From the NCBI RefSeq assembly GCF_944390845.1, contig NZ_CALXRM010000034.1, positions 1 to 33,209 on the forward strand: 33,209 nt of DNA. The letters are read 5' to 3'. This stretch comes from an uncultured Brachyspira sp. (GTDB lineage: Bacteria > Spirochaetota > Brachyspiria > Brachyspirales > Brachyspiraceae). A program made the translations under genes and the position numbers. This document shows, piece by piece, positions 17,582-25,712 of this stretch (its first letter is position 1; every line of letters starts with the position of its first letter). The notes beneath the pieces were generated by a model. That model saw nothing but the letters and a program-made list of their open reading frames with translations. It was not told the origin of the DNA and did not search any database.

Positions 17582-18064
17582 TCATATAACTATTCCAAGA
17601 ATACTCTGATAAAACATTAACAGTATGTATAAATTGATTAGTATATAATGTTCCAAATCTTTACGCATATCTCTTAATACATAATTAGGAACACTATTAG
17701 GCATAGAAACAATAACATAGTAATGTATATTTAAACCTAATTTGTTTGATGAATATTCTCTTATAAATGTATCTCTTGCTTTTTGTATACAATCATAAGT
17801 ATATGAATGTCCTTTATCTGGTTTTCTATATACAAATTTTGAAAAGAAATCTTTTTTTTCTTCTTCTGTTTGAAGTGATGAATATTTTTTATTATAATTT
17901 TTTACTTCAATAAAAACAATTATATTATTAACATATAAAATAAAATCAACATTCTTCATAAAATGAATATAATTCAAATTCTCATCATCTATTTTTCTTA
18001 CAATAATACCAGAATTATCATCATAAATCATTTTAAAATTACTTTTTTCCTCAAATACTTCCAT
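17582..18064 (-). CDS. PD-(D/E)XK-like nuclease, C-terminus probably frameshifted
   Basis: A 160-aa protein that I do not recognise by name. Residues 40-55 hold Asp40 in VDFILY, a run of hydrophobic strands and Glu53-x-Lys55 in FIEVKNY. This D-X12-E-X-K pattern is that of PD-(D/E)XK restriction-type nucleases. The ATG at 18064 is 2 bases after the stop of the ATPase gene (a TTG at 18070 would overlap it), so translation is probably coupled. In the last ~22 codons the frame turns oddly hydrophobic (INLYILLMFYQSILGIVI). The neighbouring frame instead reads LYTNQFIHTVNVLSEY and on to MKNILGIEVNFY, ending with TAG at 17547-17549. One lost base near 17648 would explain this, giving a protein about 12 residues longer. 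It is likely the effector of the ATPase-nuclease pair. Confidence 0.6.
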   Translation of the reverse strand: MEVFEEKSNFKMIYDDNSGIIVRKIDDENLNYIHFMKNVDFILYVNNIIVFIEVKNYNKKYSSLQTEEEKKDFFSKFVYRKPDKGHSYTYDCIQKARDTFIREYSSNKLGLNIHYYVIVSMPNSVPNYVLRDMRKDLEHYILINLYILLMFYQSILGIVI

Positions 18065-18066
18065 AA

Positions 18067-19278
18067 TCAATTTTTAAATGCTTTTTCTATAGATTGTAAA
18101 TGCTGTTCTTCAAATTTATCTTCTATTGAATTATGCTGTATATTATTTAAATATTCACTGCTTTCAATTAATACACCATTATTTTTATCTTCATCAAAAT
18201 AAAAAGAATGAAACTTTATTTTATCATTTTCTTTTCTTTGTAATTCAAAATCTTCTATAATAAAATTATTATGTGTAGCTAAAAATATTTGAACGCCTAA
18301 TCTTGATAAACTTAATAATATTTCAACTAAAACTCTTGTAAGTTTAGGATTTAAATTTGATTCAGGTTCATCAAAAAGAAGTATAGTATCTTTATCTATT
18401 TCACCATTTTTTATAAGAAGCCAAAGCAAAGCAAGTTTTTTATGCCCTTCTGCCACCATTGTAAATTGCACTTCTCCAAAATCTTTATACTTAATAAAAA
18501 ATACTTCATCTTTTTGAATAACGATTCCGCCTATTGCATTTTCTATTTTTTTTGTAATATCTTCTAAATACGGATCTAATTCTCTTAATTGAGGCACAAA
18601 AGCTTTATTTAAAATATCGTAATATACAGACTCAAAAGATACTTCTCTTTTATTATATAAGGAGATAAAACCTTTTGAATTAGTTAAAATATCTTTGCAT
18701 GGTATGTATGTAATTTTTTTATTTTTAAATACATATTCATTATCATCAAATAAACTTTCATTATCTTTTATGTTATTTTTATCATAAAGATAAAAAACAT
18801 TGTTTGAAATAATTGACCCATTTTTTATTTTTGTATTCCCATTTGATAATTTAATAATTACATTATTAAACTCAATCTTCCAATTATTAATCAAACCAAA
18901 ATACTCATTAAATTTATTTACTGTCTTTATTTTTAATTCTTTTTTTTCTTCTTTATTGTTTGAAATATCATATTCTTTAGCACATTTATATATTTCTAAT
19001 TCTTTATTATTAACTTGGTCTTTTATTCCATTAAATACAAATTTATTTAACATTGTATTTGTTGCCGGAAAAGGATAACGTACATCATCTACAGACATTC
19101 TATATTTATTTTTTCCTACTCTTTCATAAAAAGATTCATTTAAACAATAAATAGCCTTCAGTAAATGAGTTTTGCCTGTTCCATTCTCGCCAATAAATAT
19201 GTTAACTCCTTTACTGAAATCTGTATAACAATCTTTAAATACTGTAAAATTCTTTATACGAACATTTTCTACATACAT
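18067..19278 (-). CDS. AAA/ABC-type ATPase (AAA_15/AAA_21, OLD-like) of a probable defence pair
   Basis: A 403-aa SMC/ABC-like ATPase. It opens MYVENVRIKNFTVFKD, the usual N-terminus of AAA_15/AAA_21 and OLD ATPases, followed by Walker A GENGTGKT (30-37). A middle insertion of about 200 residues comes before the signature-like VAEGHKKLALLW. Walker B is ILLFDEPESNLNP with Asp303/Glu304, and the H-loop His336 lies in LATHN. There is no TOPRIM domain, so it is not a full OLD nuclease; the nuclease is the separate downstream gene. I chose the ATG at 19278, which has GGAG 9 bases upstream; an ATG at 19314 would add 12 residues. Related ATPases sense phage in Septu-, PARIS- and Gabija-type systems. 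A role in defence here is inference. Confidence 0.82.
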   Translation of the reverse strand: MYVENVRIKNFTVFKDCYTDFSKGVNIFIGENGTGKTHLLKAIYCLNESFYERVGKNKYRMSVDDVRYPFPATNTMLNKFVFNGIKDQVNNKELEIYKCAKEYDISNNKEEKKELKIKTVNKFNEYFGLINNWKIEFNNVIIKLSNGNTKIKNGSIISNNVFYLYDKNNIKDNESLFDDNEYVFKNKKITYIPCKDILTNSKGFISLYNKREVSFESVYYDILNKAFVPQLRELDPYLEDITKKIENAIGGIVIQKDEVFFIKYKDFGEVQFTMVAEGHKKLALLWLLIKNGEIDKDTILLFDEPESNLNPKLTRVLVEILLSLSRLGVQIFLATHNNFIIEDFELQRKENDKIKFHSFYFDEDKNNGVLIESSEYLNNIQHNSIEDKFEEQHLQSIEKAFKN

Positions 19279-19334
19279 ATTAAAATACTCCATTATCAAT
19301 ATCGGAGTTAACATTATTAAAATTATTTATTATG

Positions 19335-20261
19335 TTACCTAATTAAATTTGAATAGTCATAAGCTATATTAGCAGCAACACGGCAATTATTATAAACTAA
19401 CTCTTTATTAGCTTTAAGACTCTTATTTTCTGTTACACTATGAAGCTTAGCTAATATATAAGGAGTAACATCTTTTCCTGATATATTTTTATCCCTAGCC
19501 TCTTTTACTGTATCATCTATTATTTTATTGATGTAATTTTTATCCATTTCATATTCTTCCGGTATAGGATTGCATACAACAACACCGCCGTTTAAACCTA
19601 ATTTCCATTTTGTATTAAGTATATTAGCTATATCCTTTGTACTATCTATTTTATAATCAACTTTGTACCCGCTTTCTCTTGTATAGAATGCTGGGAAATT
19701 TTCTGTTTTATATCCAAGTACTGGAACTCCGAAAGTTTCAAGATATTCTATAGTAAGTCCTAAATCTAATATTGATTTTGCTCCTGCACATACAACGGCA
19801 ACATTTGTTTTACTTAATTCCTGTAAATCTGCTGATATATCAAAAGTTTCCTGAGCATATCTGTGAACTCCTCCGATTCCGCCTGTAGCAAATACTTTTA
19901 TTCCAGCAAGAGAAGCACCTATCATAGTAGTTGTTACTGTAGTAGCTCCGTCTTTTTTTAATGCTATCATAGTAGCCAAATCTCTCCTGCTTGATTTTGC
20001 TATATTTTTATTAGAACCCATATATTCAAGTTCTTCTTTATTTAAACCAACTTTTATCTTTCCTTTTATTATGGCAATAGTAGCAGGCACTGCATTATTT
20101 TCACGTATATTTTTTTCTGAGTTTAAAGCACTTTCAACATTTTCAGGATAAGGCATTCCATGTGATATTATTGTACTTTCTAATGCCACAACTGCTCTTT
20201 TTTCATATAAAGCTTCTTTTACTTCTTCGCTTATATCTAAAAATTCTTCTAAATTATTCAT
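19335..20261 (-). CDS. psuG: Pseudouridine-5'-phosphate glycosidase
   Basis: PsuG reversibly cleaves the C-C bond of pseudouridine 5'-phosphate to uracil and ribose 5-phosphate. At 308 aa it has family length. Conserved parts are ALESTIISHGMPYP (with Glu28), KSSRRDLATM, TTTMIGASLAGIKVFATGGIGGVHR (phosphate and uracil site), GAKSILDLGLT with the catalytic Lys162, and the terminal VAANIA asparagine. Together with the upstream pseudouridine kinase it makes a complete two-step pseudouridine salvage route. Its stop is 56 bases from the start of the ATPase gene in the same direction. Confidence 0.97.
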   Translation of the reverse strand: MNNLEEFLDISEEVKEALYEKRAVVALESTIISHGMPYPENVESALNSEKNIRENNAVPATIAIIKGKIKVGLNKEELEYMGSNKNIAKSSRRDLATMIALKKDGATTVTTTMIGASLAGIKVFATGGIGGVHRYAQETFDISADLQELSKTNVAVVCAGAKSILDLGLTIEYLETFGVPVLGYKTENFPAFYTRESGYKVDYKIDSTKDIANILNTKWKLGLNGGVVVCNPIPEEYEMDKNYINKIIDDTVKEARDKNISGKDVTPYILAKLHSVTENKSLKANKELVYNNCRVAANIAYDYSNLIR

Positions 20262-20374
20262 TATTTTATCCTTATTTTATAGTTTATTTTTTATGTTATA
20301 AAATTTTTTAACAATATAATATATTCTTTCGTCAAAATAAAATAACAAATATTTCTAAAGAATAGGAATTTTAT

Positions 20375-21307
20375 TTAATTGAATATAGTTTTGATTCTTT
20401 GCTCCACAATTTCCAAGCTGATATTATTATTGACAGTATCTTCACTCTCTAAAGCAAGCATTGACATTATAGCAGAAAATTTAACTTTATAATCAAGATC
20501 ATAATTATGAAATATGGAATAGGCTATTCCTACCATAAAAGCATCTCCGGCACCGGAAGCATTTACTATATTAACTTTTGGTGCCTCTAAATGATAAACA
20601 TTATTATCACCTATAACACCATAACATATACCTAAAGCTCCAAATGTTATATAAATTTCTTTAACACCTTTATCTAAAAATTCTTTTACAGCTTCTTTTC
20701 CTTCATCTATAGTATTAATTTCTTTATCAAGCAAGAATGATGCCTCATTTGAATTGATTTTCAAAGCATAAATATATTTTTCTAATCCTTTTATATGCTC
20801 TGCCTTTCTTATTGAAACTGCATCACTTAAAAGTCTTTTATTTGGAAAATTATTTATCAAATATTCAAATATACCTCTGTTCATAACAGCATCTATAGTT
20901 ATGAAACTTGCATTACTTATAACATCTTTAATAGTATCTAAATATGAAACATTTACATTTTCATCAAGTGCATCCATATCAGACATAGCAATTTCCATAT
21001 CTTTATCATTATTAAGTATAGCTATATATGAAGTAGAAGCACCTTTTCTTACTACATAAGAAGTATCTACTCCCAATGATTTTATATTATCTAATAGTAT
21101 ATCACCAAATATATCATCACCTATAGAAGTAACAAATTTTATTTCTTTTAATCCAATATTAGACAAATTATTAACAATATTTCTTTCAACACCGCCGGCA
21201 CAAACTTTTATTTTTCCCGGATTAGATTCTTTTAACAGTATTCTATTTTTAGAAAATCCCTGTATATCTATATTAGAACCGCCAATTGATAATATATAAT
21301 CTTTCAT
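20375..21307 (-). CDS. psuK: PfkB family kinase, pseudouridine kinase
   Basis: A 310-aa PfkB/ribokinase-family kinase. The N-terminus DYILSIGGSNIDIQGFSK matches the pseudouridine kinase subgroup. CAGGVERNIVNNLSNIG forms the first sugar-kinase signature, and NASGAGDAFMVGIAY carries the second signature with the catalytic Asp. The neighbour psuG supports pseudouridine as the substrate, phosphorylated at the 5' position. AAGG lies before the ATG, and the gap to the upstream recR gene is only 29 bases, so it is probably transcribed with recR. The gap to psuG (113 bases) shows no clear terminator. Confidence 0.93.
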   Translation of the reverse strand: MKDYILSIGGSNIDIQGFSKNRILLKESNPGKIKVCAGGVERNIVNNLSNIGLKEIKFVTSIGDDIFGDILLDNIKSLGVDTSYVVRKGASTSYIAILNNDKDMEIAMSDMDALDENVNVSYLDTIKDVISNASFITIDAVMNRGIFEYLINNFPNKRLLSDAVSIRKAEHIKGLEKYIYALKINSNEASFLLDKEINTIDEGKEAVKEFLDKGVKEIYITFGALGICYGVIGDNNVYHLEAPKVNIVNASGAGDAFMVGIAYSIFHNYDLDYKVKFSAIMSMLALESEDTVNNNISLEIVEQRIKTIFN

Positions 21308-21336
21308 TTGGTAACCTTATTAAATCAATTTAAATA

Positions 21337-21942
21337 TTAATTCATTTCCACCCTATCCAAAATACTTCTAGCTAAAGATCTTGAATCTGCATTTTCTATA
21401 TCGCTGGCTAAAGAAATTCCATAGGTAATTCTAGTTACTTTACCCTGATAATTATTTTCTTTAAGTATTTTAAAAATATATCCAGCGGTTGTGTCAGCTT
21501 CTAATGATGCACTGAATGCTATCATTATTTCATCAATATTATGATTTTTTACTCTTTCTATAAGCTCTCTTATTCTTATATCGCTTATACCTATACCTTT
21601 TAAAGGTGCTATAAGTCCTCCAAGCACATGATAAACACCATTATATTCTTCAGTTTTTTCTATAGCAAGCATATCCGGATATGACTCTACAACACATATT
21701 TTACTATGCTCTCTTTTATCATTAGAACATATATGACAAATATCGTTATCGCTCAAACTATAACATTCCTTGCATAACTTTATATTCTCATGCAATGAAG
21801 ATAATGTATCAGCAAATTCTTTCAAATACTCCTCATCGCAATCAAATAAATATAAAGCAAGACGCATAGCTGTTCTTGTGCCTATGCCCGGAAGTCTTGA
21901 TATAATTTGTGTAAGTTTATCTAAAGACTGTATATTATTCAA
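21337..21942 (-). CDS. recR: Recombination mediator RecR
   Basis: RecR works with RecO (and RecF) to load RecA onto gapped DNA. At 201 aa it has standard length. The helix-hairpin-helix is LPGIGTRTAMRLAL (near 18-31), the four-cysteine zinc site is CKEC...CHIC, and the TOPRIM domain begins ICVVESYPDMLAIE with HVLGGLIAPLKGIG. It lies 5 bases after the ybaB/ebfC gene, the common bacterial order, and continues into psuK. Confidence 0.97.
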   Translation of the reverse strand: MNNIQSLDKLTQIISRLPGIGTRTAMRLALYLFDCDEEYLKEFADTLSSLHENIKLCKECYSLSDNDICHICSNDKREHSKICVVESYPDMLAIEKTEEYNGVYHVLGGLIAPLKGIGISDIRIRELIERVKNHNIDEIMIAFSASLEADTTAGYIFKILKENNYQGKVTRITYGISLASDIENADSRSLARSILDRVEMN

Positions 21943-21947
21943 AACAA

Positions 21948-22382
21948 TTAATCCTTTTTGTCATCATCATCTTTATTATTCATATTATTCATCATATCAT
22001 TCATTTTTGATATCATATCAGGAGTTATTGAATCTAAAGATATATTTAATTTACCGTCTTTATATTCTACTGATGTCATCTTACTTATATCACTAAACAT
22101 CTTGTTCATATCTGATAAATTCATATTAAATGGATTAAATGTCTGTTTATTACTTTCTGAAGTACGAGTATCTTCATCTTCATCATCTGATTTTGCTTTC
22201 AATTCCTTAACTTTAGAAACTACTTCATTTATGCTTGAAGTTATCATTTCCTCCAATAATTCTTTTTGCTCTTTTGCTAAAAGGCTTTCATCTATAGTTA
22301 AATTACTTATGTTAAATGATTTATCCATAGTTACACAAACTAAATTACCTGCTGAACTATATTTTACAGAATTTTCATTCAT
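21948..22382 (-). CDS. YbaB/EbfC family nucleoid-associated protein
   Basis: A DNA-binding nucleoid-associated protein of the YbaB/EbfC family. The core (about residues 1-65) has GNLVCVTMDKSFNISNLTID and the SLLAKEQKELLEEMITSSINEV helix typical of the dimer. At 144 aa it is longer than the usual ~100. After an acidic linker (KSDDEDEDTRTSES) come a second conserved-looking segment rich in Met and Asn and a final poly-Asp/Lys tail. The position directly before recR supports the call. Confidence 0.88.
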   Translation of the reverse strand: MNENSVKYSSAGNLVCVTMDKSFNISNLTIDESLLAKEQKELLEEMITSSINEVVSKVKELKAKSDDEDEDTRTSESNKQTFNPFNMNLSDMNKMFSDISKMTSVEYKDGKLNISLDSITPDMISKMNDMMNNMNNKDDDDKKD

Positions 22383-22463
22383 AGTTTTATACTCCTTTAA
22401 TTTATATTTATACTTTTATAATAATATATTCTTTTTAATAATTTATCAATAAAAAATATAAAT

Positions 22464-22492
22464 TTGACTTTTTTATTCTATAAATATATTAT
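22464..22492 (+). promoter_or_regulatory. Probable promoter of the CsgG-like gene
   Basis: TTGACT (22464-22469) and TATTAT (22487-22492) have a 17-base spacer and point at the CsgG-like gene. The predicted leader is about 55-60 bases. Confidence 0.5.
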
Positions 22493-22556
22493 AAAAAGAT
22501 TATTCTCTTTTTATAGGAAAATAAAAATTAAAATGATTGTTTAGAGTGTTATTTTA

Positions 22557-24032
22557 ATGTTTGTAAAAAAAATAATATTTATATTTATTCTTATATCAGC
22601 AAACCTCTTATTAGCTCAGCAGAATTCCAAACCAATAGGCGATAGATATATAAAAGAAAATATAGCTGTTTTTGAAATAAAAGATACTTCAAGCGGATAT
22701 GGAAAAGATTTAGGCAAAAAATTAACTTCATTAATAGAAAATTCATTAACCAGAATGAATAGATTTAATATAGTAGATAGAAAAAATTTAGATAAATATC
22801 TAAAAGAAATGGAATTGCAATTAACTGGAATAACTGAATCACAGGTAATTGAAGTTGGAAAAATATACGGATATTCTAAAGCTATAACAGGAAGTATAGT
22901 AAGAGCTAATACAAGCTATGATTATGATAATGATACAGGAAGCGGAAGTTTATACGGCGAAGTAGAAATGGTTCTTCAAATAGTAGATGTTGAAACTACA
23001 AAGATATTATATTCATCAAAATTAACCGGAAGCAGCTATTACAGTATAACAAGTTATCCTTCTTATGCTTTAAGAGATGAGGCAATTAATGAGGCATGCA
23101 ATGATTTAGCTTCAAAAGTAGAAAAAAAGATGAAGGATATATTCAAAATAACATTAACAATATCAGATATAAGTGATGGAAATGTTATAATTTTAGCTGG
23201 AAGAAATCATGGAGTAAATCAAAATACAAGATTCAAAGTATTTTCTCCAAAAAAAGATATAGTACTTGATTCAGGAAATGTTATAAGCGGCGGTTATCAG
23301 TACAAAGGTACTTTAAGAATAAAAGAATTAGGAAATGAATATTCAATAGCAAAAATATCAAGAGGAAGAAATATTCAGCCTGGAGATATTGCAAGAGAAA
23401 CTACTATAGGCAATTTCTTCGTAGGTTTATCTTTGAATTATGCTTCATATAAAATGACTGCATTTGAAAAAACTTATCAAAGTTCTGTAAGACCAAATGG
23501 AAATCAATTAAAATTATCATTAAAGAAAAATGATTATGCTTTGGGTCTTCATTTAAAAATGGGATATAATGGAACATTATTCTCGCCTAATGTAAGTTTT
23601 GGAGTATTATTTGGAGATTTCTTTAAATCAAGTTATGCTATAGATGCTAGATTTAATTTTGATATTAATATAAATTTATATCAGGAAGTTTTAAAACTTG
23701 TATTAAGTCCATATATAGGAGTAGGTTTGTCATTTACTACTATAGGAGAAGTATATGGCGGAAACTATTTCATTGACAACTATACTTTTTTGAAAAATGG
23801 TGCTAAAATAGATTCTAGAGATGTTATGTTTGGTATTGGAGCTTTAGCTTCCATACAATATAACATTACAGATACTATAGGAGTTAATTTGGGGGTTGGA
23901 TACCGATTCTATACAGACCCAATTAATATAGGGGTTTTTACTGATAATACAGAAATTTCTATACCAGAAAAAATAAAAACCGTTAATCTTACAGGATTAG
24001 AATTTACACTTGGAGCATATTTTATACTATAA
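22557..24032 (+). CDS. CsgG/FlgT-like secreted protein with putative C-terminal outer-membrane barrel
   Basis: A 491-aa exported protein. A type I signal peptide (1-20) ends LLLAQQ. Residues about 30-190 form a CsgG-like fold (AVFEIKDTSSGYGKDLGKKL, NIVDRKNLDKYLKEM, GYSKAITGSIVRA), as in curli or HfaB secretion proteins and FlgT. Residues about 205-282 resemble the FlgT C-terminal SH3-like part (GRNHGVNQNTRFKVF and IQPGDIARE). From about 283 to 491, alternating amphipathic strands (FFVGLSLNYASYKM, YALGLHLKMGYNG, and a last LEFTLGAYFIL ending on a hydrophobic residue) look like an 8-10 strand outer-membrane barrel. It lacks the lipobox of true CsgG. The next gene overlaps by one base. Function is unknown; an envelope assembly or stress role is plausible. 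Confidence 0.75.
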   Translation: MFVKKIIFIFILISANLLLAQQNSKPIGDRYIKENIAVFEIKDTSSGYGKDLGKKLTSLIENSLTRMNRFNIVDRKNLDKYLKEMELQLTGITESQVIEVGKIYGYSKAITGSIVRANTSYDYDNDTGSGSLYGEVEMVLQIVDVETTKILYSSKLTGSSYYSITSYPSYALRDEAINEACNDLASKVEKKMKDIFKITLTISDISDGNVIILAGRNHGVNQNTRFKVFSPKKDIVLDSGNVISGGYQYKGTLRIKELGNEYSIAKISRGRNIQPGDIARETTIGNFFVGLSLNYASYKMTAFEKTYQSSVRPNGNQLKLSLKKNDYALGLHLKMGYNGTLFSPNVSFGVLFGDFFKSSYAIDARFNFDININLYQEVLKLVLSPYIGVGLSFTTIGEVYGGNYFIDNYTFLKNGAKIDSRDVMFGIGALASIQYNITDTIGVNLGVGYRFYTDPINIGVFTDNTEISIPEKIKTVNLTGLEFTLGAYFIL

Positions 24033-24625
24033 TGGGAATAAGAATTTTAATAATATTATTTATTATATCAAATACCTTTTTTGGTGCTTTTTATTTTTCA
24101 GATACATCAAAAAAATATAATACTAATGAAAATGAAAATCAAAATAAGATAATAGAAACAAATGAACAATTACAATCAGAATACAATATAGATACAAATA
24201 GTGTCAATTCTGTATTTATGATGGAAGGCAATAATATAATAAAGCAAAATGGGGTAACAAGTTCTCCTATTATGATAAATAATGATAATAGAACTCACCC
24301 TTTCAGATATACAGAGGTAACTTTTCTATTAACTGCATTTTTTTCATATACTTATGCTACTTATTTAGTATTCGGTTTAGATGCTATAGAAACTGCCAAT
24401 GTTGCTGCCTCTACAACTGGAAGAAATAGGTATAAAAGTTTATGGATATCAGCTACTCTATTTGAAATAACAGCTGCTGTATTTTGCGGTGCTGCTGTAG
24501 CTTATGATAGTTATCAAAGAGTGTACGGTAAAAAGAAAGAGGGATTCAGTTTCAATTTTATGCCTTATTATGAACCTGTTTATAAAGATGCGGGATTTCT
24601 ATTTTCTTTGAGTCACCCTCTATAA
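24032..24625 (+). CDS. Small membrane protein paired with the CsgG-like gene
   Basis: A 197-aa protein of unknown function. An N-terminal hydrophobic segment (about 3-20) may be a signal peptide or anchor, followed by a polar Asn/Glu-rich stretch. There are two further hydrophobic segments: VTFLLTAFFSYTYATYLVFG (about 93-115) and SLWISATLFEITAAVFCGAA (about 137-157). The C-terminal tail is soluble. The start codon overlaps the stop of the CsgG-like gene (TAATG), which shows translational coupling and suggests a shared envelope function. No family name can be given. Confidence 0.75.
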   Translation: MGIRILIILFIISNTFFGAFYFSDTSKKYNTNENENQNKIIETNEQLQSEYNIDTNSVNSVFMMEGNNIIKQNGVTSSPIMINNDNRTHPFRYTEVTFLLTAFFSYTYATYLVFGLDAIETANVAASTTGRNRYKSLWISATLFEITAAVFCGAAVAYDSYQRVYGKKKEGFSFNFMPYYEPVYKDAGFLFSLSHPL

Positions 24626-24775
24626 AATAATAGTTTTTATACTCGAACAACTTATTAAATAAAAATTAATTCTTATATTGTTTTCACATAATAAGTAATA
24701 AAATCATTCTATATAAATAAATTTATTAAATTGATATAAATATATTATGAGAATAGTATTATAACAATATATACT

Positions 24776-25104
24776 GAAAATTTTAGAGTTTGTCAACTAC
24801 TAGCCGTAGTGGCAACCCGCACAGTATATACTGAAACGATTTCATTTTTCCGACTATTGCACATTATGTAATATTATCAACTTTTTTACCGCACAAAAAA
24901 GTTGCAAAAAACGCAATTGCTAGAACTTTATATTGAAAAATATATGTATTAAATGTATGGTATAACCTAGATTTAAACTAAAAATGCAGTCTTTTTGGTT
25001 CTTTGTGCCAACAAAAGAACTGGGGGTGTGGGGGCAAAGCCACCACAAACAATAAAATTGAAAAAACAAAAATTGACAAAATATAGTTGTTTAGGTATAT
25101 ATTG
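24776..25104 (+). repeat. Dispersed intergenic repeat copy
   Basis: This fills most of the ~500-base gap between the small membrane protein and the FtsB-like gene. The order matches the copy at 2687: AGAGTTTGTCAA, ATCAACTTTTTTACCGCAC, AAAAAAGTTGCAAAAAACGC, CTTTTTGGTTCTTTG with its CAACAAAAGAAC partner, GGGGGTGTGGGGGCAAAGCC, and the tail ATTGACAAAATATAGTTG then TTTAGGTATATA. Bases 24626-24775 are AT-rich with nothing recognisable. Confidence 0.75.
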
Positions 25105-25122
25105 TTATTAAAAAATTATTGA

Positions 25123-25617
25123 TTACCCTTTATAAAAGGCAACTCTTTTCTTCTTAAATTTAGGCAAGATATTTTTATTGAGAAGTATCAAATAGAATAC
25201 AAAACATAATACTATCATAAATGCCAATATTAAAGCACCTTTTATATTAACATGACTTTCATTTTCATATTCTTTTTTTGACGAAACTGATGCAGCTGTA
25301 CCAGAATTTTCCTCTTTTTCATCTTTAATGATTTTAATTATCTTCTCGTTCTTACTGCTGTCTAAATAGCCGAAAGTTTTAGCATAAGATAATATATACT
25401 CTTTATCAGTTTTTAACCTTTCTATATTGCTTGTAATTTGTACTTTCTTTCTATTTAACTCTTCTAATCTTTTCTTCTTATTTTCTATCACAGTCTTTTT
25501 TGAATCCAGTGTAAGAAAACCTTTAGGACTAAAAACAAACACATATACAGTAAAAGCAATACATGCTAATACTATACAATAGAATATTTTAGAACTAATT
25601 CTTACATTAAAATACAT
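25123..25617 (-). CDS. FtsB/DivIC-like septum formation initiator protein
   Basis: A 164-aa bitopic-like protein. The N-terminus has a membrane span (about 9-29, IFYCIVLACIAFTVYVFVFS). A coiled coil follows (about 38-75, ENKKKRLEELNRKKVQITSN), then the conserved YILSYAKTFGYLDSSKNEKI that typifies FtsB/DivIC (cell-division complex with FtsL and FtsQ). Unlike the ~100-aa typical protein it has an extra linker and a second hydrophobic segment (about 128-147, ALILAFMIVLCFVFYLILL) before a basic tail. AAGG lies before the ATG. The family call rests on layout and the short YAKTFGYL motif. Confidence 0.75.
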   Translation of the reverse strand: MYFNVRISSKIFYCIVLACIAFTVYVFVFSPKGFLTLDSKKTVIENKKKRLEELNRKKVQITSNIERLKTDKEYILSYAKTFGYLDSSKNEKIIKIIKDEKEENSGTAASVSSKKEYENESHVNIKGALILAFMIVLCFVFYLILLNKNILPKFKKKRVAFYKG

Positions 25618-25712
25618 AAACTTATAACCTTAATAAATATACAACTTATTATCGGGAAGTAATCTATTAAAATTAATTAAGTTATTTGAAACATAAATAC
25701 AGACATATATTT

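Noticed and set aside
21958-22452. 164-codon + strand ORF over ybaB/ebfC
   Set aside because: It is antisense to the well-supported YbaB/EbfC frame, with Ser/Leu-rich composition typical of a shadow frame.
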